Under the pieces are notes generated by a model. The model had not been told where the DNA came from and made no database searches. It was given only the letters and a program-made list of their open reading frames with translations. A program made the translations under genes and the position numbers. 64,000 nt of DNA from Pseudomonas sp. NC02 (GTDB taxonomy: Bacteria; Pseudomonadota; Gammaproteobacteria; Pseudomonadales; Pseudomonadaceae): assembly GCF_002874965.1 (NCBI RefSeq), contig NZ_CP025624.1:4216001-4280000 (forward strand). The letters are read 5' to 3'. Shown piece by piece: positions 17,099-25,398 of this stretch; position 1 is the first letter of the stretch, and the number at the start of each line of letters is the position of its first letter.

Positions 17099-17515
17099 TC
17101 AGCCCGGAAAATTACCGCGCAACGCATCCAGCCCGCCGCTGTAGACACCGCTGAACAACTCCTCCACCGCCGCATCCGTCACACCGGCCACCGGAGTAAA
17201 CACGCCCGACCAGGTCACCTTCGCGGAGCTGTCACCCAGCGCCTCAACCTTCAACGTCGCCAGATACTCACTCACCGGAAACGGCGACTCGCTGATCGAA
17301 TAACTGTAGGTACGCGCTGCATCATCAAAGCGTTGCAACCGTTCCACCACCACCCCGCCATCCGCCGTTTGCAGGTGGCGCACGCGCCCGCCTTCACTCG
17401 GCTCGCTCTTGACGATAAAGGGCAGCCAGTCCGGCAGCGAATTGAAGCCGCCGACCAATTGCCAAACCTGTTCGGCCGAAACCGGGATTTCAATAACAGC
17501 AGATGCTTTTGCCAC
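17099..17515 (-). CDS. SRPBCC (START-like) family protein
   Basis: 138 residues starting at GTG 17515, with GGAG 8 bases upstream. It has the helix-grip pattern of polyketide-cyclase/START-like proteins: ASAVIEIPVSAEQVWQLVGG with FNSLPDWLPFI, then strands ending in AKVTWSGVFTPVAGV and a long C-terminal helix AAVEELFSGVYSGGLDAL. Members bind small hydrophobic ligands in a deep cavity; the substrate cannot be told. It is the third gene of an AKR-SDR-SRPBCC unit (29 bases after the SDR stop) divergent from a LysR regulator. Confidence 0.83.
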   Translation of the reverse strand: MAKASAVIEIPVSAEQVWQLVGGFNSLPDWLPFIVKSEPSEGGRVRHLQTADGGVVVERLQRFDDAARTYSYSISESPFPVSEYLATLKVEALGDSSAKVTWSGVFTPVAGVTDAAVEELFSGVYSGGLDALRGNFPG

Positions 17516-17544
17516 GATTAACACTCCAAACCATTCAAGAAAAA

Positions 17545-18342
17545 TCAGATCGCCATGCTGTCGACAACACCGCCGTCGACCCGCAACGCGGCACCGGTGG
17601 TGGCAGAGGACAACGGTGAAGCAATGTACGCCACCAGATTCGCCACTTCATCCACATTCGCTGCGCGCTGGATGATCGACGTCGGCCGCGCATTGCGCAC
17701 AAACACATCGGCCTCGTCCCGCGCACTGCGCCCGGACTTGGCCACGGCGTCCTTGAGCATGTGCTCCAGGCCATCGGTAAAGGTCGGCCCCGGCAGGATC
17801 GCATTGACCGTCACCCCGGTGCCCGCCAGGCGTTTGGCCAAGCCATGGGACACCGCCAGGTTGGCGCTTTTGGTCACGCCGTAATTGATCATGTCAGCCG
17901 GCGTTGCCACCCCGGATTCCGACGACACAAAGATCACCCGGCCCCAGCCCTGCTCGACCATGCCCGGCGTGTAATGCCGCGACAAACGCACACCGGAGAT
18001 CACGTTGACCTCGTAGAAACGCGTCCACTCGCTGTCGGGAGCGTCAAAAAAATCGACGTCGTTGAAGATCCCGAGGTTGTTCACCAGGATGTCGGCGCGC
18101 GGCTCGGCGGCGAACAGCTTTTCAGCGCCCTCGGCCGTACCGAGGTCCGCCACCAGCCCACGCAGATCCGCGCCGGGCACGGCCTGGCGAATGGTCGCCA
18201 GCGCCTCGTCGACCTTGCCCGATTCACGGCCGATCACCACCACCGTAGCGCCGGATTGCGCCAGCGCCTGGCTGATGCCCAGGCCTATGCCGGCGGTGCT
18301 GCCACTGACGATTGCGACCTTGCCACTGATATCAATTTTCAT
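17545..18342 (-). CDS. SDR-family NAD(P)-dependent oxidoreductase
   Basis: 265 residues. A glycine-rich coenzyme loop (VSGSTAGIGLG), the NNLG strand motif, the catalytic Ser in VSSESG and the active-site YxxxK in INYGVTKSANLA are all present, so it should be an active classical short-chain dehydrogenase. The ATG at 18342 has AGGAA upstream and begins just before the first strand (KVAIVSGST). It lies 16 bases after the aldo-keto reductase gene in the same operon. The substrate is unknown. Confidence 0.9.
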   Translation of the reverse strand: MKIDISGKVAIVSGSTAGIGLGISQALAQSGATVVVIGRESGKVDEALATIRQAVPGADLRGLVADLGTAEGAEKLFAAEPRADILVNNLGIFNDVDFFDAPDSEWTRFYEVNVISGVRLSRHYTPGMVEQGWGRVIFVSSESGVATPADMINYGVTKSANLAVSHGLAKRLAGTGVTVNAILPGPTFTDGLEHMLKDAVAKSGRSARDEADVFVRNARPTSIIQRAANVDEVANLVAYIASPLSSATTGAALRVDGGVVDSMAI

Positions 18343-18358
18343 GTTCGCGTTCCTGTGG

Positions 18359-19363
18359 TTAGAGCGGCAACGGTGCACGGGCCGAAATCAATCGTGCCTC
18401 GCGCAGGGCCTGCCAAAAGGCTGCGGGAATCTTCTCTGACAACGCCGCGACGTCTTCAGCAATGCGCCCCGGACGACTGGCACCCGGAATCACTGCGGCC
18501 ACTGCCGGGTGAGCCAGGGAGAATTGCAGTGCAGCGGCTTTCACACTCACGCCATGGGCCGCGGCAATCGCCTTGATCTGCTCGACCTTGCTGATGATCG
18601 CCGGGCTGGCTTTCTGGTACTCAAAATGTGCGCCGCCCGCCAGGATCCCGGAGCTGTAAGGGCCACCGACCACGATCTCGACGTTCTGCGCCTGGGCTGC
18701 ATCCATCAAGCGCTGCAAGGCGCGTTCATGGTCGAGCAAGGTGTAGCGACCGGCAAGCAGGAAACCGTCGGGCTGGGCTTCGGCCAGGTCCAGGGTCAAC
18801 TCGCAAGGCTCGACCCGATTGACGCCCAGGCCCCAGGCCTTGATCACGCCTTCTTCACGCAGGCGGGTCAGCACCTTGAAAGCACCGGTGCGCGCCTGAT
18901 TGAAGTAGTCCAGCCATTGATCGCCGTAGAAATCCTGGGCGATGTCGTGAATCCACACGATGTCGAGGCGGTAGGTTTGCAGGCGGTTGAGGCTGTCTTC
19001 GATGGAGCGCAGGGTGGCATCGGCGCTGTAGTCGTTGACCATCTTGTTCGGCCGGCCATGTTCAAACACGCCGCTTTTCTCGCCGAGGTCGCGGGCGCTT
19101 TCTTCCACTTCATCCAGGATCACCCGGCCGACCTTGGTGCTGAGCACATAGTCGTCACGGTTGTACTTGGACAGGGCCTGGCCCAGGCGGATTTCCGAGA
19201 GGCCCGAGCCGTAGAACGGTGCGGTGTCGAAGTAACGCACGCCCTGGTTCCAGGCTGCTTCAACGGTGGCTTGCGCCTCCTCTTCAGGAATCGCACGGAA
19301 CATGTTGCCCAAGGGGGCGGTGCCAAAACCCAGCACGCCGGGCAGTTTGTCTTTCAAGCTCAT
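18359..19363 (-). CDS. Aldo/keto reductase
   Basis: 334 residues forming a TIM-barrel NAD(P)H oxidoreductase. The catalytic tetrad is visible as Asp and Tyr in YFDTAPFYGSG, Lys in VLSTKVGRV and His in IVWIHDIAQD. The opening LPGVLGFGTAPLGNMFRAI and the overall layout resemble the D-threo-aldose/L-fucose 1-dehydrogenase subgroup, so a sugar or aldehyde substrate is plausible. The ATG at 19363 has TGAGGA upstream. It is the first gene of a three-gene operon whose promoter is shared with a divergent LysR gene 118 bases away; LysR control is the obvious hypothesis. Confidence 0.9.
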   Translation of the reverse strand: MSLKDKLPGVLGFGTAPLGNMFRAIPEEEAQATVEAAWNQGVRYFDTAPFYGSGLSEIRLGQALSKYNRDDYVLSTKVGRVILDEVEESARDLGEKSGVFEHGRPNKMVNDYSADATLRSIEDSLNRLQTYRLDIVWIHDIAQDFYGDQWLDYFNQARTGAFKVLTRLREEGVIKAWGLGVNRVEPCELTLDLAEAQPDGFLLAGRYTLLDHERALQRLMDAAQAQNVEIVVGGPYSSGILAGGAHFEYQKASPAIISKVEQIKAIAAAHGVSVKAAALQFSLAHPAVAAVIPGASRPGRIAEDVAALSEKIPAAFWQALREARLISARAPLPL

Positions 19364-19481
19364 GGGGTAAATCCTCAAGATTGTTCAAGGTCGCTGTGTT
19401 GACCGTTGAGCAGATCGTAGATTGCAGAGATCGGACCGTCCAAGACATACTGCGACCAACTTGAGTCCCTTAAGGTCTGAC

Positions 19482-20447
19482 ATGATCGACTTCCGCCAAT
19501 TGCGCTACTTCGTTGTAGTCGCTGAAGAAGAACACGTGGGGCGTGCTGCCGAACGGTTGCACATCTCCCAATCGCCCCTGAGCCGGCAGATTGCCCAATT
19601 GGAAGAACGCTTGGGCCTGACCCTGTTCGAGCGCAGCCAACAGCGCATCCGCCTGACCCGCGACGGCCAGACGTTCCTCGCCGAAACCAAGGCGCTGCTG
19701 ACCCACGCCAACCGCCTGGAGTCATTGGGCCGGCGATTGGGTAAAGGCGAAGAAGGCGGACTGTGCATCGGCTACATCGAAAACGCCATGCACGCGGGGG
19801 TGCTGCCCAACGGCCTGAAGGTACTGCGTGACGCGCGGCCCAACGTGCATATCGCCCTGTACAACCTGCCCTCCATCGAGCAACTGGAAGGCCTGCGCCA
19901 ACGCAGCCTGGATATCGCTCTGGTGGGTGAACCACCGGCGGCGGATGACCCGGACCTGATTGCATTGCAAGTGTTGGACGATCCGATGCTGCTGGCGCTG
20001 CCCGAGCAGCATCCGCTGGCCAGCGTCAGCGAGTTGCTGCCTGAGCATCTGGCCGAGCAGCAATGGATTGGCGTGCAGCGCAAAGCGGGTGCAAACCCGG
20101 CGGATGACTTTGTTGCGGCGTGCATTCGGGCAGGGTTTACCCCGCAGATTCCGATGGAGGCCAGCGAGCCGTTTACCGCGTTGGGATTGGTGGCGTCGGG
20201 GCTAGGTATCGCGATGGTGCAAAAGGGCTTGAGCCGCAATGCACCGCCGGGCGTTGTGCTGCGAGAACTGCCGTGGCTGACCTACACCACGCCGCTGTGG
20301 GCGGCGTGGCATCGGATCAACTTGCGGCCGCTGGTGGAGACGTTCAGGAAAGTCCTGACAGAGCCCCTATCACCTGTGGGAGCCGGGCTTACCCGCGATG
20401 CAGGCACCTCGGTCTGTCAGTCAGACCCAGGCGATGCCATCCGGTGA
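19482..20447 (+). CDS. LysR-family transcriptional regulator
   Basis: 321 residues. The N-terminal winged helix-turn-helix has FRQLRYFVVVAEEEHVGRAA and LHISQSPLSRQIAQLEERLG; the rest is the periplasmic-binding-protein-like effector domain. AAGG lies 7 bases before the ATG at 19482. It is divergent from the AKR-SDR-SRPBCC operon, the usual LysR-target arrangement. The effector fold seems to end near VETFRKVLTEPL; the last about 24 residues are encoded by a solitary REP-type sequence (20374 onward), so the C-terminal tail is probably an insertion-derived extension and not part of the fold. Confidence 0.9.
   Translation: MIDFRQLRYFVVVAEEEHVGRAAERLHISQSPLSRQIAQLEERLGLTLFERSQQRIRLTRDGQTFLAETKALLTHANRLESLGRRLGKGEEGGLCIGYIENAMHAGVLPNGLKVLRDARPNVHIALYNLPSIEQLEGLRQRSLDIALVGEPPAADDPDLIALQVLDDPMLLALPEQHPLASVSELLPEHLAEQQWIGVQRKAGANPADDFVAACIRAGFTPQIPMEASEPFTALGLVASGLGIAMVQKGLSRNAPPGVVLRELPWLTYTTPLWAAWHRINLRPLVETFRKVLTEPLSPVGAGLTRDAGTSVCQSDPGDAIR
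20374..20443. repeat. Solitary REP-like element inside the LysR 3' end
   Basis: It begins ctgtgggagccgggcttacc, a pseudomonad REP arm of a different subfamily from the doublets above. A matching right arm is not evident. It is read through as the last 24 codons of the LysR gene. Confidence 0.6.
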
Positions 20448-20455
20448 TTAATGCT

Positions 20456-20586
20456 CGTTCCCACGCTCTGCGTGGGAACGCATACCGTGACGCTCCGCGT
20501 CACCACTGCGCAAGACTTGAACCTTGCATCGCCAATTGGACGCAGAGCGTCCGGGGCGGCATTCCCACGCAGAGCGTGGGAACGAT
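20456..20586. repeat. Composite palindromic repeat (gttcccacgct type)
   Basis: Two near-identical hairpins (cgttcccacgctctgcgtgg at 20456 and its inverse ending near 20586) flank two smaller hairpins (gtgacgctccgcgtcac at 20487 and ggacgcagagcgtcc at 20538). It is a non-coding intergenic element lying between the convergent LysR and metal-sensor-like genes, where it may also stop transcription. Confidence 0.8.
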
Positions 20587-20601
20587 CATCCGTCGCTCGT
20601 C

Positions 20602-21078
20602 TCAGTTACTTCTGGCGACCTTGCCCTTCGCCTGCCCCTTCATATACAACGCCTCCACCAACCGCTGGCGCTCATCCCGGGGCAAGGTGCTGGCGAACTG
20701 CGCCAGGGTGTTGTCCACCAGCGCCCTGAGCGCCATGTCCGCCTCCCGGGCCTTGCCCAAATCCGTCACCAACGCCTCACGGTCGAGAGTCGGCGCCTCC
20801 AGTTGCTTGATCACGTCCAGCCGCGCCTCGCGCCCGGCAAGTACCAGCGGCTGGCTGTCGGCGCGGTTCTGGCGCAACAACTGGCGCAGTTCCTTGCGCC
20901 GTTCCGGCGGCAGCTTGACCATCGCCTGGCGCAGGCCATGCTGGTTCACCACCGCCTCGGCGGGCTTGGTATTCGCCAACCAATGGTACAAGCCACCGCC
21001 GACACCGCCGATCAAAAACACGTTGAACAACACCGACACAACCAGCAGCGGCTTCAGGTACTTGGGTGACGGGGTCAT
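20602..21078 (-). CDS. Periplasmic heavy-metal-sensor-like protein (CnrX/Spy-type helical hairpin)
   Basis: 158 residues. An N-terminal membrane anchor (KPLLVVSVLFNVFLIGGVGGG) is followed by a wholly helical, charged domain with the pattern LRQAMVKLPPERRKELRQLL and, later, LPRDERQRLVEALYM. This is the layout of the heavy-metal resistance/CnrX and Spy-CpxP families (helical hairpins in the periplasm that sense metals or act as chaperones). The His and Met ligands used by CnrX are not clearly conserved, so metal binding is unproved. It is the third gene of an ECF sigma / anti-sigma operon (4-base overlap), in the same relation as CnrX to CnrY and CnrH. Confidence 0.75.
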   Translation of the reverse strand: MTPSPKYLKPLLVVSVLFNVFLIGGVGGGLYHWLANTKPAEAVVNQHGLRQAMVKLPPERRKELRQLLRQNRADSQPLVLAGREARLDVIKQLEAPTLDREALVTDLGKAREADMALRALVDNTLAQFASTLPRDERQRLVEALYMKGQAKGKVARSN

Positions 21079-21506
21079 TGCTCGCTTTCCTCGGCGTTGA
21101 CGGTGAAGACGACTTCGGCGTCGCCCTGGTCGAAGACACTCGGCAGTACTTCAGGGCCAAGCATGGGCAACGGCACGCTCAACGACGCCACCAGGATTCC
21201 GGCGGCGACCCCGGCGATGCCCACGCCAACAAAACCGGCCGGCGACAGCCAGCCGGCGTAGCGCGCCCAGAAGGACTGGCGCTGGGGAAACGATTGGCGA
21301 ATCTGCCGCGCCAGCGCCGGGTCGACGGGTGCCAGTTGATAGCCGTCCAGCTGGCCGTCGAGCCATCGCGCCTGATGCAGCACCTCAAGGAGGCTGGCAT
21401 CGCCTGCATCCAGCAGGGCCTGGGCCTCGGCCTGTTCGGCGCGCGGCCAACGGTGCAAGTGGCCGCCGTAAGCCTCGGCCAATTGGGCAAATCGTTCAGG
21501 CGTCAT
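21075..21506 (-). CDS. Probable membrane anti-sigma factor
   Basis: 143 residues. The cytoplasmic N-terminal part (about 1-85) is helical (FAQLAEAYGGHLHRWPRAEQ and ALLDAGDASLLEVL), one membrane segment lies at about 90-112 (SPAGFVGVGIAGVAAGILVA), and a short acidic periplasmic tail follows. It overlaps the sigma-factor gene upstream and the sensor-like gene downstream by 4 bases each (ATGA). That coupling, single membrane pass and size are those of an anti-sigma factor that holds the ECF sigma at the membrane. No zinc-binding HxxxCxxC motif is present, so it is not a ZAS-type anti-sigma. Confidence 0.75.
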   Translation of the reverse strand: MTPERFAQLAEAYGGHLHRWPRAEQAEAQALLDAGDASLLEVLHQARWLDGQLDGYQLAPVDPALARQIRQSFPQRQSFWARYAGWLSPAGFVGVGIAGVAAGILVASLSVPLPMLGPEVLPSVFDQGDAEVVFTVNAEESEQ

Positions 21507-22084
21507 GGTTTTCCCCTTCCTGGGCGGGCGGGCCCGGGTGTGTCGTCAAGGTAACTGCGCAGGTTGCGCCGGGCCCGTGACAGCAAGCTCTCCAGTGCCT
21601 CGACGCTGATGTTCATCAGCGCCGCGGCGTCGATATTCGACAGCTCTTGGTAATACTGCAACACAATCGCCTCACGCTGGCGATCAGGCAGCGACGCTAA
21701 CGCCGCCGCCATGTGCTCACTGCGGGCGGCCGCTTCCAGCTGTTCATCGGGCGCAGGCGCTGTGTCGACCACCTCGCTCATCGCCTCCTCATCGTGCAGC
21801 GGGCGCTCCTTGCGCCGACGCAAATGGTCGTGGCACAGGTTGAGTGCCACGCGGTGCAGCCAGGTGTCGAAACGCGCTTCGCCACTGCGCCAGCTTGCAG
21901 CCTGGCGCCAGATACGCAGAAAGCTTTCCTGGGCCACGTCCCTGGCCTCGTCGGCATCCCCGAGGATCCGACTGGCGAGCGCGAGCAAACGCGGCAGTTT
22001 GCGCGTCACCATTTCGTTGATGGCCGCCGGTTCGTTGTTACCGATGCGGGCCAACAGCTCAACGTCCGGATCAGTGTCTTTCAA
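21503..22084 (-). CDS. ECF-type RNA polymerase sigma factor
   Basis: 193 residues with region 2 (ASRILGDADEARDVAQESFLRIWRQ) and region 4 (LPDRQREAIVLQYYQELSNIDAAALMNISVEALESLLSRARRNLR). The only usable start in frame is TTG at 22084, with no good ribosome site, which suggests weak or regulated translation. It is the first gene of the sigma / anti-sigma / periplasmic-sensor operon. ECF factors of this layout respond to envelope or metal signals and usually drive their own operon. Confidence 0.87.
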   Translation of the reverse strand: MKDTDPDVELLARIGNNEPAAINEMVTRKLPRLLALASRILGDADEARDVAQESFLRIWRQAASWRSGEARFDTWLHRVALNLCHDHLRRRKERPLHDEEAMSEVVDTAPAPDEQLEAAARSEHMAAALASLPDRQREAIVLQYYQELSNIDAAALMNISVEALESLLSRARRNLRSYLDDTPGPARPGRGKP

Positions 22085-22131
22085 TAGGGCAAGTCTCGGT
22101 CCGGTGGCTAAGGGTCAGGTTGACGGAATGC

Positions 22132-22452
22132 TCAGCGGATCCAGTGCCCTTCTCTCCAGTACCAGTTGGGGCCGCGCGACTCCCAGTGGCCAGGTTCCCA
22201 ACGGGCGTTGCGCATCACCGGCTGCCAGTGGCCCGGTACCCAGGCATAACCGCGCCCTTCGTAGCGCCAGTGCCCGCGATCCCACACATAGCCAGGGCGT
22301 TCGACGGGAACGGCCTCGACGCGCATCGGCGGTGGCGCTTCGCGGATGATCACTTCGGTCTGGGCAAAGGTCGGCGTGCTGACCAGGGCGGCCAGTGCCA
22401 GCGGGATCAACAGGGCATAACGTAATTTGGCCAGCGGTCGTGCAAGTCTCAT
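22132..22452 (-). CDS. Exported YXWGXW-repeat protein
   Basis: 106 residues. A signal peptide (LRYALLIPLALAALVSTPTFA) precedes a short linker and four copies of a Trp-rich repeat (WDRGHWRYEG, WVPGHWQPV, WEPGHWESRG, WREGHWIR). Members of the YXWGXW family are small envelope proteins of unknown function, common in beta/gamma-proteobacteria, and often lie near stress regulators. An AAGGAG ribosome site is 7 bases before the ATG. It lies 47 bases upstream of the ECF sigma gene on the same strand, so read-through into the sigma operon is possible. Confidence 0.85.
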   Translation of the reverse strand: MRLARPLAKLRYALLIPLALAALVSTPTFAQTEVIIREAPPPMRVEAVPVERPGYVWDRGHWRYEGRGYAWVPGHWQPVMRNARWEPGHWESRGPNWYWREGHWIR

Positions 22453-22722
22453 GACAACTCCTTCATCGGCGATCGCCAGTGATCGCAGTTGTAGGGTTGA
22501 ACGGCAGGTGTCCGAAAATCCGTCGCAACAAAAAGAACTTTTTATCGCGACCGCTCAGGACGGCAGGCAGGGCCAGTATTGCCCAGGGTTTGCGGGGAGT
22601 TGATGAAATTGTTGAAAGGTCGCGACGGATTTATCCATGTGGCCGCGTTCAAGGGTTAACCGTTGGTAATCGACAGGCGCGTTCTGTTGGTTGGCGACGC
22701 CCATCACCTTGAGGAAATCACC

Positions 22723-22866
22723 ATGTCTCGTCGAATTTCACTGCTGGTTGCCGCCGTCCTGCTCATGAACCTTGGCGGCTGCGTGTTCCTGCCGGGGCAC
22801 CGCGAGCATTGCTGCTGGCGCGGTTACGGGGTAGTGACTACCCCGACGGCACAAGCGATCTCCTGA
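22723..22866 (+). CDS. Small lipoprotein, 47 aa
   Basis: GAGG lies 9 bases before the ATG at 22723. A lipoprotein signal (MSRRISLLVAAVLLMNLGGC) gives Cys20 as the lipidated residue. The mature peptide is only 28 residues, with HREHCCWRGYG giving a His/Cys cluster, then a Thr-rich tail. No family is recognised. It is convergent with the DUF1652 gene, with 4 bases between the stops. Confidence 0.65.
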   Translation: MSRRISLLVAAVLLMNLGGCVFLPGHREHCCWRGYGVVTTPTAQAIS

Positions 22867-22870
22867 TCCG

Positions 22871-23119
22871 CTAACTGACCGCTGCAAACCCCCTGCGCCC
22901 GGCCTTGATCTCGGTGCGCAGTTCGCCAATCAGGTTTGAGATGGAACGGATGCTGTCCAGACCCTGGGGCGACACACGGGGCAGCAGCAGGTCGACGCGC
23001 CCGGAGGCCGGGTCGAAGATGTTGATGCGCAGCGAACCGTCGCTGTTCAATGAGCAGTCACAGGCGAGGGGCAGGAAGCCCGACTCCATGATGTGGCGAA
23101 ACTCGGCGATCGAAATCAT
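22871..23119 (-). CDS. DUF1652 family protein
   Basis: 82 residues; the ATG at 23119 has GGGAAGGG upstream. The sequence ISIAEFRHIMESGFLPLACDC followed by NIFDPASGRVDLLLPRVSPQGLDS is the signature of DUF1652, a small protein family restricted largely to Pseudomonas and of unknown function. It is soluble with no export signal. Confidence 0.85.
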   Translation of the reverse strand: MISIAEFRHIMESGFLPLACDCSLNSDGSLRINIFDPASGRVDLLLPRVSPQGLDSIRSISNLIGELRTEIKAGRRGFAAVS

Positions 23120-23363
23120 GCGGGCACCCTTCCCTGTACGGGGCTCGGAGGACGTGATCCGTCTAGGGTAGATGAGCTTTTTCAAACTGCCCGGGAATTA
23201 ATTCAAAAGTGATACTTGGTGCGCATTTCGGCTAAAACCGCTGGCCGGCTGACGCCAAAAAAACCACACCGACACCCTCTTATCCGATGCCGCGCGAAGG
23301 GCTTGCTTCCTGGCGATGATGGCAAGATGCTCTGGTTTTTTTCCGACACCGAGAGCACTCCGC

Positions 23364-24308
23364 ATGAACATCGAACCTTTGATCGAACCCGACAGTGCTG
23401 TGTACAAGACGTTGCTGGAATCGACCAAGGCCATCCCCTGGCGCATCGACTGGCCGACCATGACTTTCAGCTACATCGGCCCGCAGATCGAGGCGCTGCT
23501 GGGCTGGACGCCGCAGAGCTGGGCCACCGTCGATGACTGGGTGGAACGCATGCACCCGGACGACCGCGAGTATGTGGTCAACTTCTGCGTCTCCCAGTCC
23601 CGCGCCGGGGTCGATCATGAAGCCGATTACCGGGCGCTGACCGCCAGCGGCGAGTACGTGTGGATTCGCGACGTGGTGCACGTGGAGCGCAAGGACGGCG
23701 AGGTGCAGGCGCTGATCGGCTTCATGTTCGACATCAGCGAGCGCAAGAAGACCGAAGAACACCTGATTCGCCTGCAGAAGCAGCTGGAGGAGTATTCGTT
23801 CCAGGACGGCCTCACCGGCATCGCCAACCGGCGCATGTTCGACACCGTGCTGGCGCGGGAATGGACCAGCGCCCAGCGCAGCCAATTGCCGCTGTCGTTG
23901 ATCCTGTTGGATATCGACTATTTCAAGCAGTACAACGACCTCTACGGGCATATCAAGGGCGACGAATGCCTGCGCCAGGTGGCACGCACGCTGTCGCAGG
24001 CGGCCAACCGGCCACGGGACTTCATTGCGCGCATCGGCGGCGAGGAATTTGTGTGGTTGTTGCCGGAAACCGATGCCGAGTCGGCACGGCGCGTGGCCGA
24101 ACGCTGCCTGCATTTGATTCGCCAGCAGCAGATCGCGCATGAGCACTCGGCGGTGTCGGACCTGCTGACACTGAGCCTGGGCGTAGGCACTTGCACGGTA
24201 ACGCCGGGCGGCGCGGCGCTGGCCTTTGTCGAAGCCGTCGACAAGTTGCTGTACCAGGCCAAGCGCAATGGGCGGATGCGCGCAGAGTTTGCCGACGTAG
24301 AGGATTGA
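23364..24308 (+). CDS. Diguanylate cyclase with N-terminal PAS domain
   Basis: 314 residues. A PAS/PAC sensor (about 20-130: IDWPTMTFSYIGPQIEALLG with WVERMHPDDRE) leads into a GGDEF domain with the active-site variant GGEEF and an intact inhibitory site RPRD placed exactly five residues before it. It should therefore make cyclic di-GMP from GTP and be product-inhibited. No membrane segment is present, so it is cytosolic and its signal is probably a small ligand or redox cue bound by PAS. The ATG at 23364 follows GAGAG. It is monocistronic, with a hairpin 28 bases after the stop. Confidence 0.92.
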   Translation: MNIEPLIEPDSAVYKTLLESTKAIPWRIDWPTMTFSYIGPQIEALLGWTPQSWATVDDWVERMHPDDREYVVNFCVSQSRAGVDHEADYRALTASGEYVWIRDVVHVERKDGEVQALIGFMFDISERKKTEEHLIRLQKQLEEYSFQDGLTGIANRRMFDTVLAREWTSAQRSQLPLSLILLDIDYFKQYNDLYGHIKGDECLRQVARTLSQAANRPRDFIARIGGEEFVWLLPETDAESARRVAERCLHLIRQQQIAHEHSAVSDLLTLSLGVGTCTVTPGGAALAFVEAVDKLLYQAKRNGRMRAEFADVED

Positions 24309-24335
24309 TACAACGCTCAAATCGCGGGCAAAAAA

Positions 24336-24367
24336 AATCCCAAGTAGCTGATGGAAACTTGGGATTT
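24336..24367. terminator. Hairpin terminator after the diguanylate cyclase
   Basis: aaatcccaagt / acttgggattt form an 11-bp stem with a 10-base loop. The T run is strong on the minus strand (TTTTTTT) and weak on the plus strand, so it can act from either side. Confidence 0.7.
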
Positions 24368-24595
24368 AAAAATGCATAAACCGTGGGAGGTGAACGCCCG
24401 GCTATATTACCCAGCGGGAAAACTTGTAACAAGATAATTTTCAACCTTTCGTCGGATTAAAACAGCGCTAAGTCATTCAATAACCACACTTTTTTAATGG
24501 ATCCGATTATTGGAAATGCCACTTTTTGGTGCAATAACAGCGCATCGTTAAACAAACTTCGCTGTTTAATTCCGCGATAAAAATAAGGTTATTGA

Positions 24596-24856
24596 TTAAA
24601 AGTGCGTGGGCTTCTTCAAATAGTGCTGATACAGGTGTTTGCACGGATCCACCAACACAAGTTCGTCCTGGGGCGTGGCGCGCGAAACACTGGCTGCCTG
24701 ACGGCATAACGCCAGGCGCTCCGCCGCCTCTTCCCGCTGCCGGTCGACCTGGGCATTGAGCCGAACGAAATAGGTCCCCAACAACACCGCGACACATAGA
24801 ACCCCGACGCCAAAATAGCGCAAGGCGTTGGATTGAGGGGGTTCCAGCTCACTCAT
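24596..24856 (-). CDS. Small single-pass membrane protein, 86 aa
   Basis: A cytoplasmic N-terminus, one membrane segment (about 13-32: YFGVGVLCVAVLLGTYFV), then a charged helical stretch (NAQVDRQREEAAERLALC) and a tail with two further cysteines (RQAASVSR..., VLVDPCKHLYQHYL). No family is recognised. It starts 4 bases after the stop of the GNAT gene and is probably co-transcribed with it. The ribosome site is weak. Confidence 0.65.
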   Translation of the reverse strand: MSELEPPQSNALRYFGVGVLCVAVLLGTYFVRLNAQVDRQREEAAERLALCRQAASVSRATPQDELVLVDPCKHLYQHYLKKPTHF

Positions 24857-24860
24857 ACAC

Positions 24861-25307
24861 TCATTGCACCTTGTGTTTCTGATAGCGAACATCGTCGCCC
24901 TCGGCCGTGTCGACCACTGCCCAGCCAAGCCGCTGGTAAAAACCGTTGGCACGGATCTGATCCCGCCCATCCGTGATCAGGAAGAGCGTGTCGTGGTGCT
25001 CGAACAGCGCGGCCTCGGCCACTGCCATCAATTGGCGGCCCAACCCAAGGTTCTCGTGAGACGGCAATACAAACAGGGCGAACACCTCGCCTTCGGCAAG
25101 ATCAACCATTGCAAACGCGACAGGCCTGCCGTCCAGTTCGGCAAGCCATACGCAAGGCGCCTCGCGCATGCTGTCGGCGACGACTTGCGGGGTAATGCCC
25201 AGCTCAGCCATCTGCTCGCGGCTTAAGTGGTTCTGCACCACGGCGGTGCGAATGTCGAAAATGGCATTGATATCGCCCGGAGTTGCCAACCGTATAACCG
25301 AACCCAT
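24861..25307 (-). CDS. GNAT-family N-acetyltransferase
   Basis: 148 residues of GNAT fold. The acetyl-CoA pyrophosphate loop region reads SHENLGLGRQLM (motif A, Q/RxxGxG/A variant), preceded by the strand VFALFVLP. The C-terminal RANGFYQRLGW is the usual 'NGFYxxxGF' motif B. It transfers an acetyl group to an amine of an unknown acceptor. GGGAGG 8 bases upstream supports the ATG at 25307 over the GTG six bases earlier. Confidence 0.88.
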   Translation of the reverse strand: MGSVIRLATPGDINAIFDIRTAVVQNHLSREQMAELGITPQVVADSMREAPCVWLAELDGRPVAFAMVDLAEGEVFALFVLPSHENLGLGRQLMAVAEAALFEHHDTLFLITDGRDQIRANGFYQRLGWAVVDTAEGDDVRYQKHKVQ

Positions 25308-25398
25308 GTGCACCGCCTCCCGATGAGACGCTCAATTGTATGTAAATTGAAACACATCGGTTGTGGTGGATTTGTAAAACAGTCAGCCGGATTGCGCG

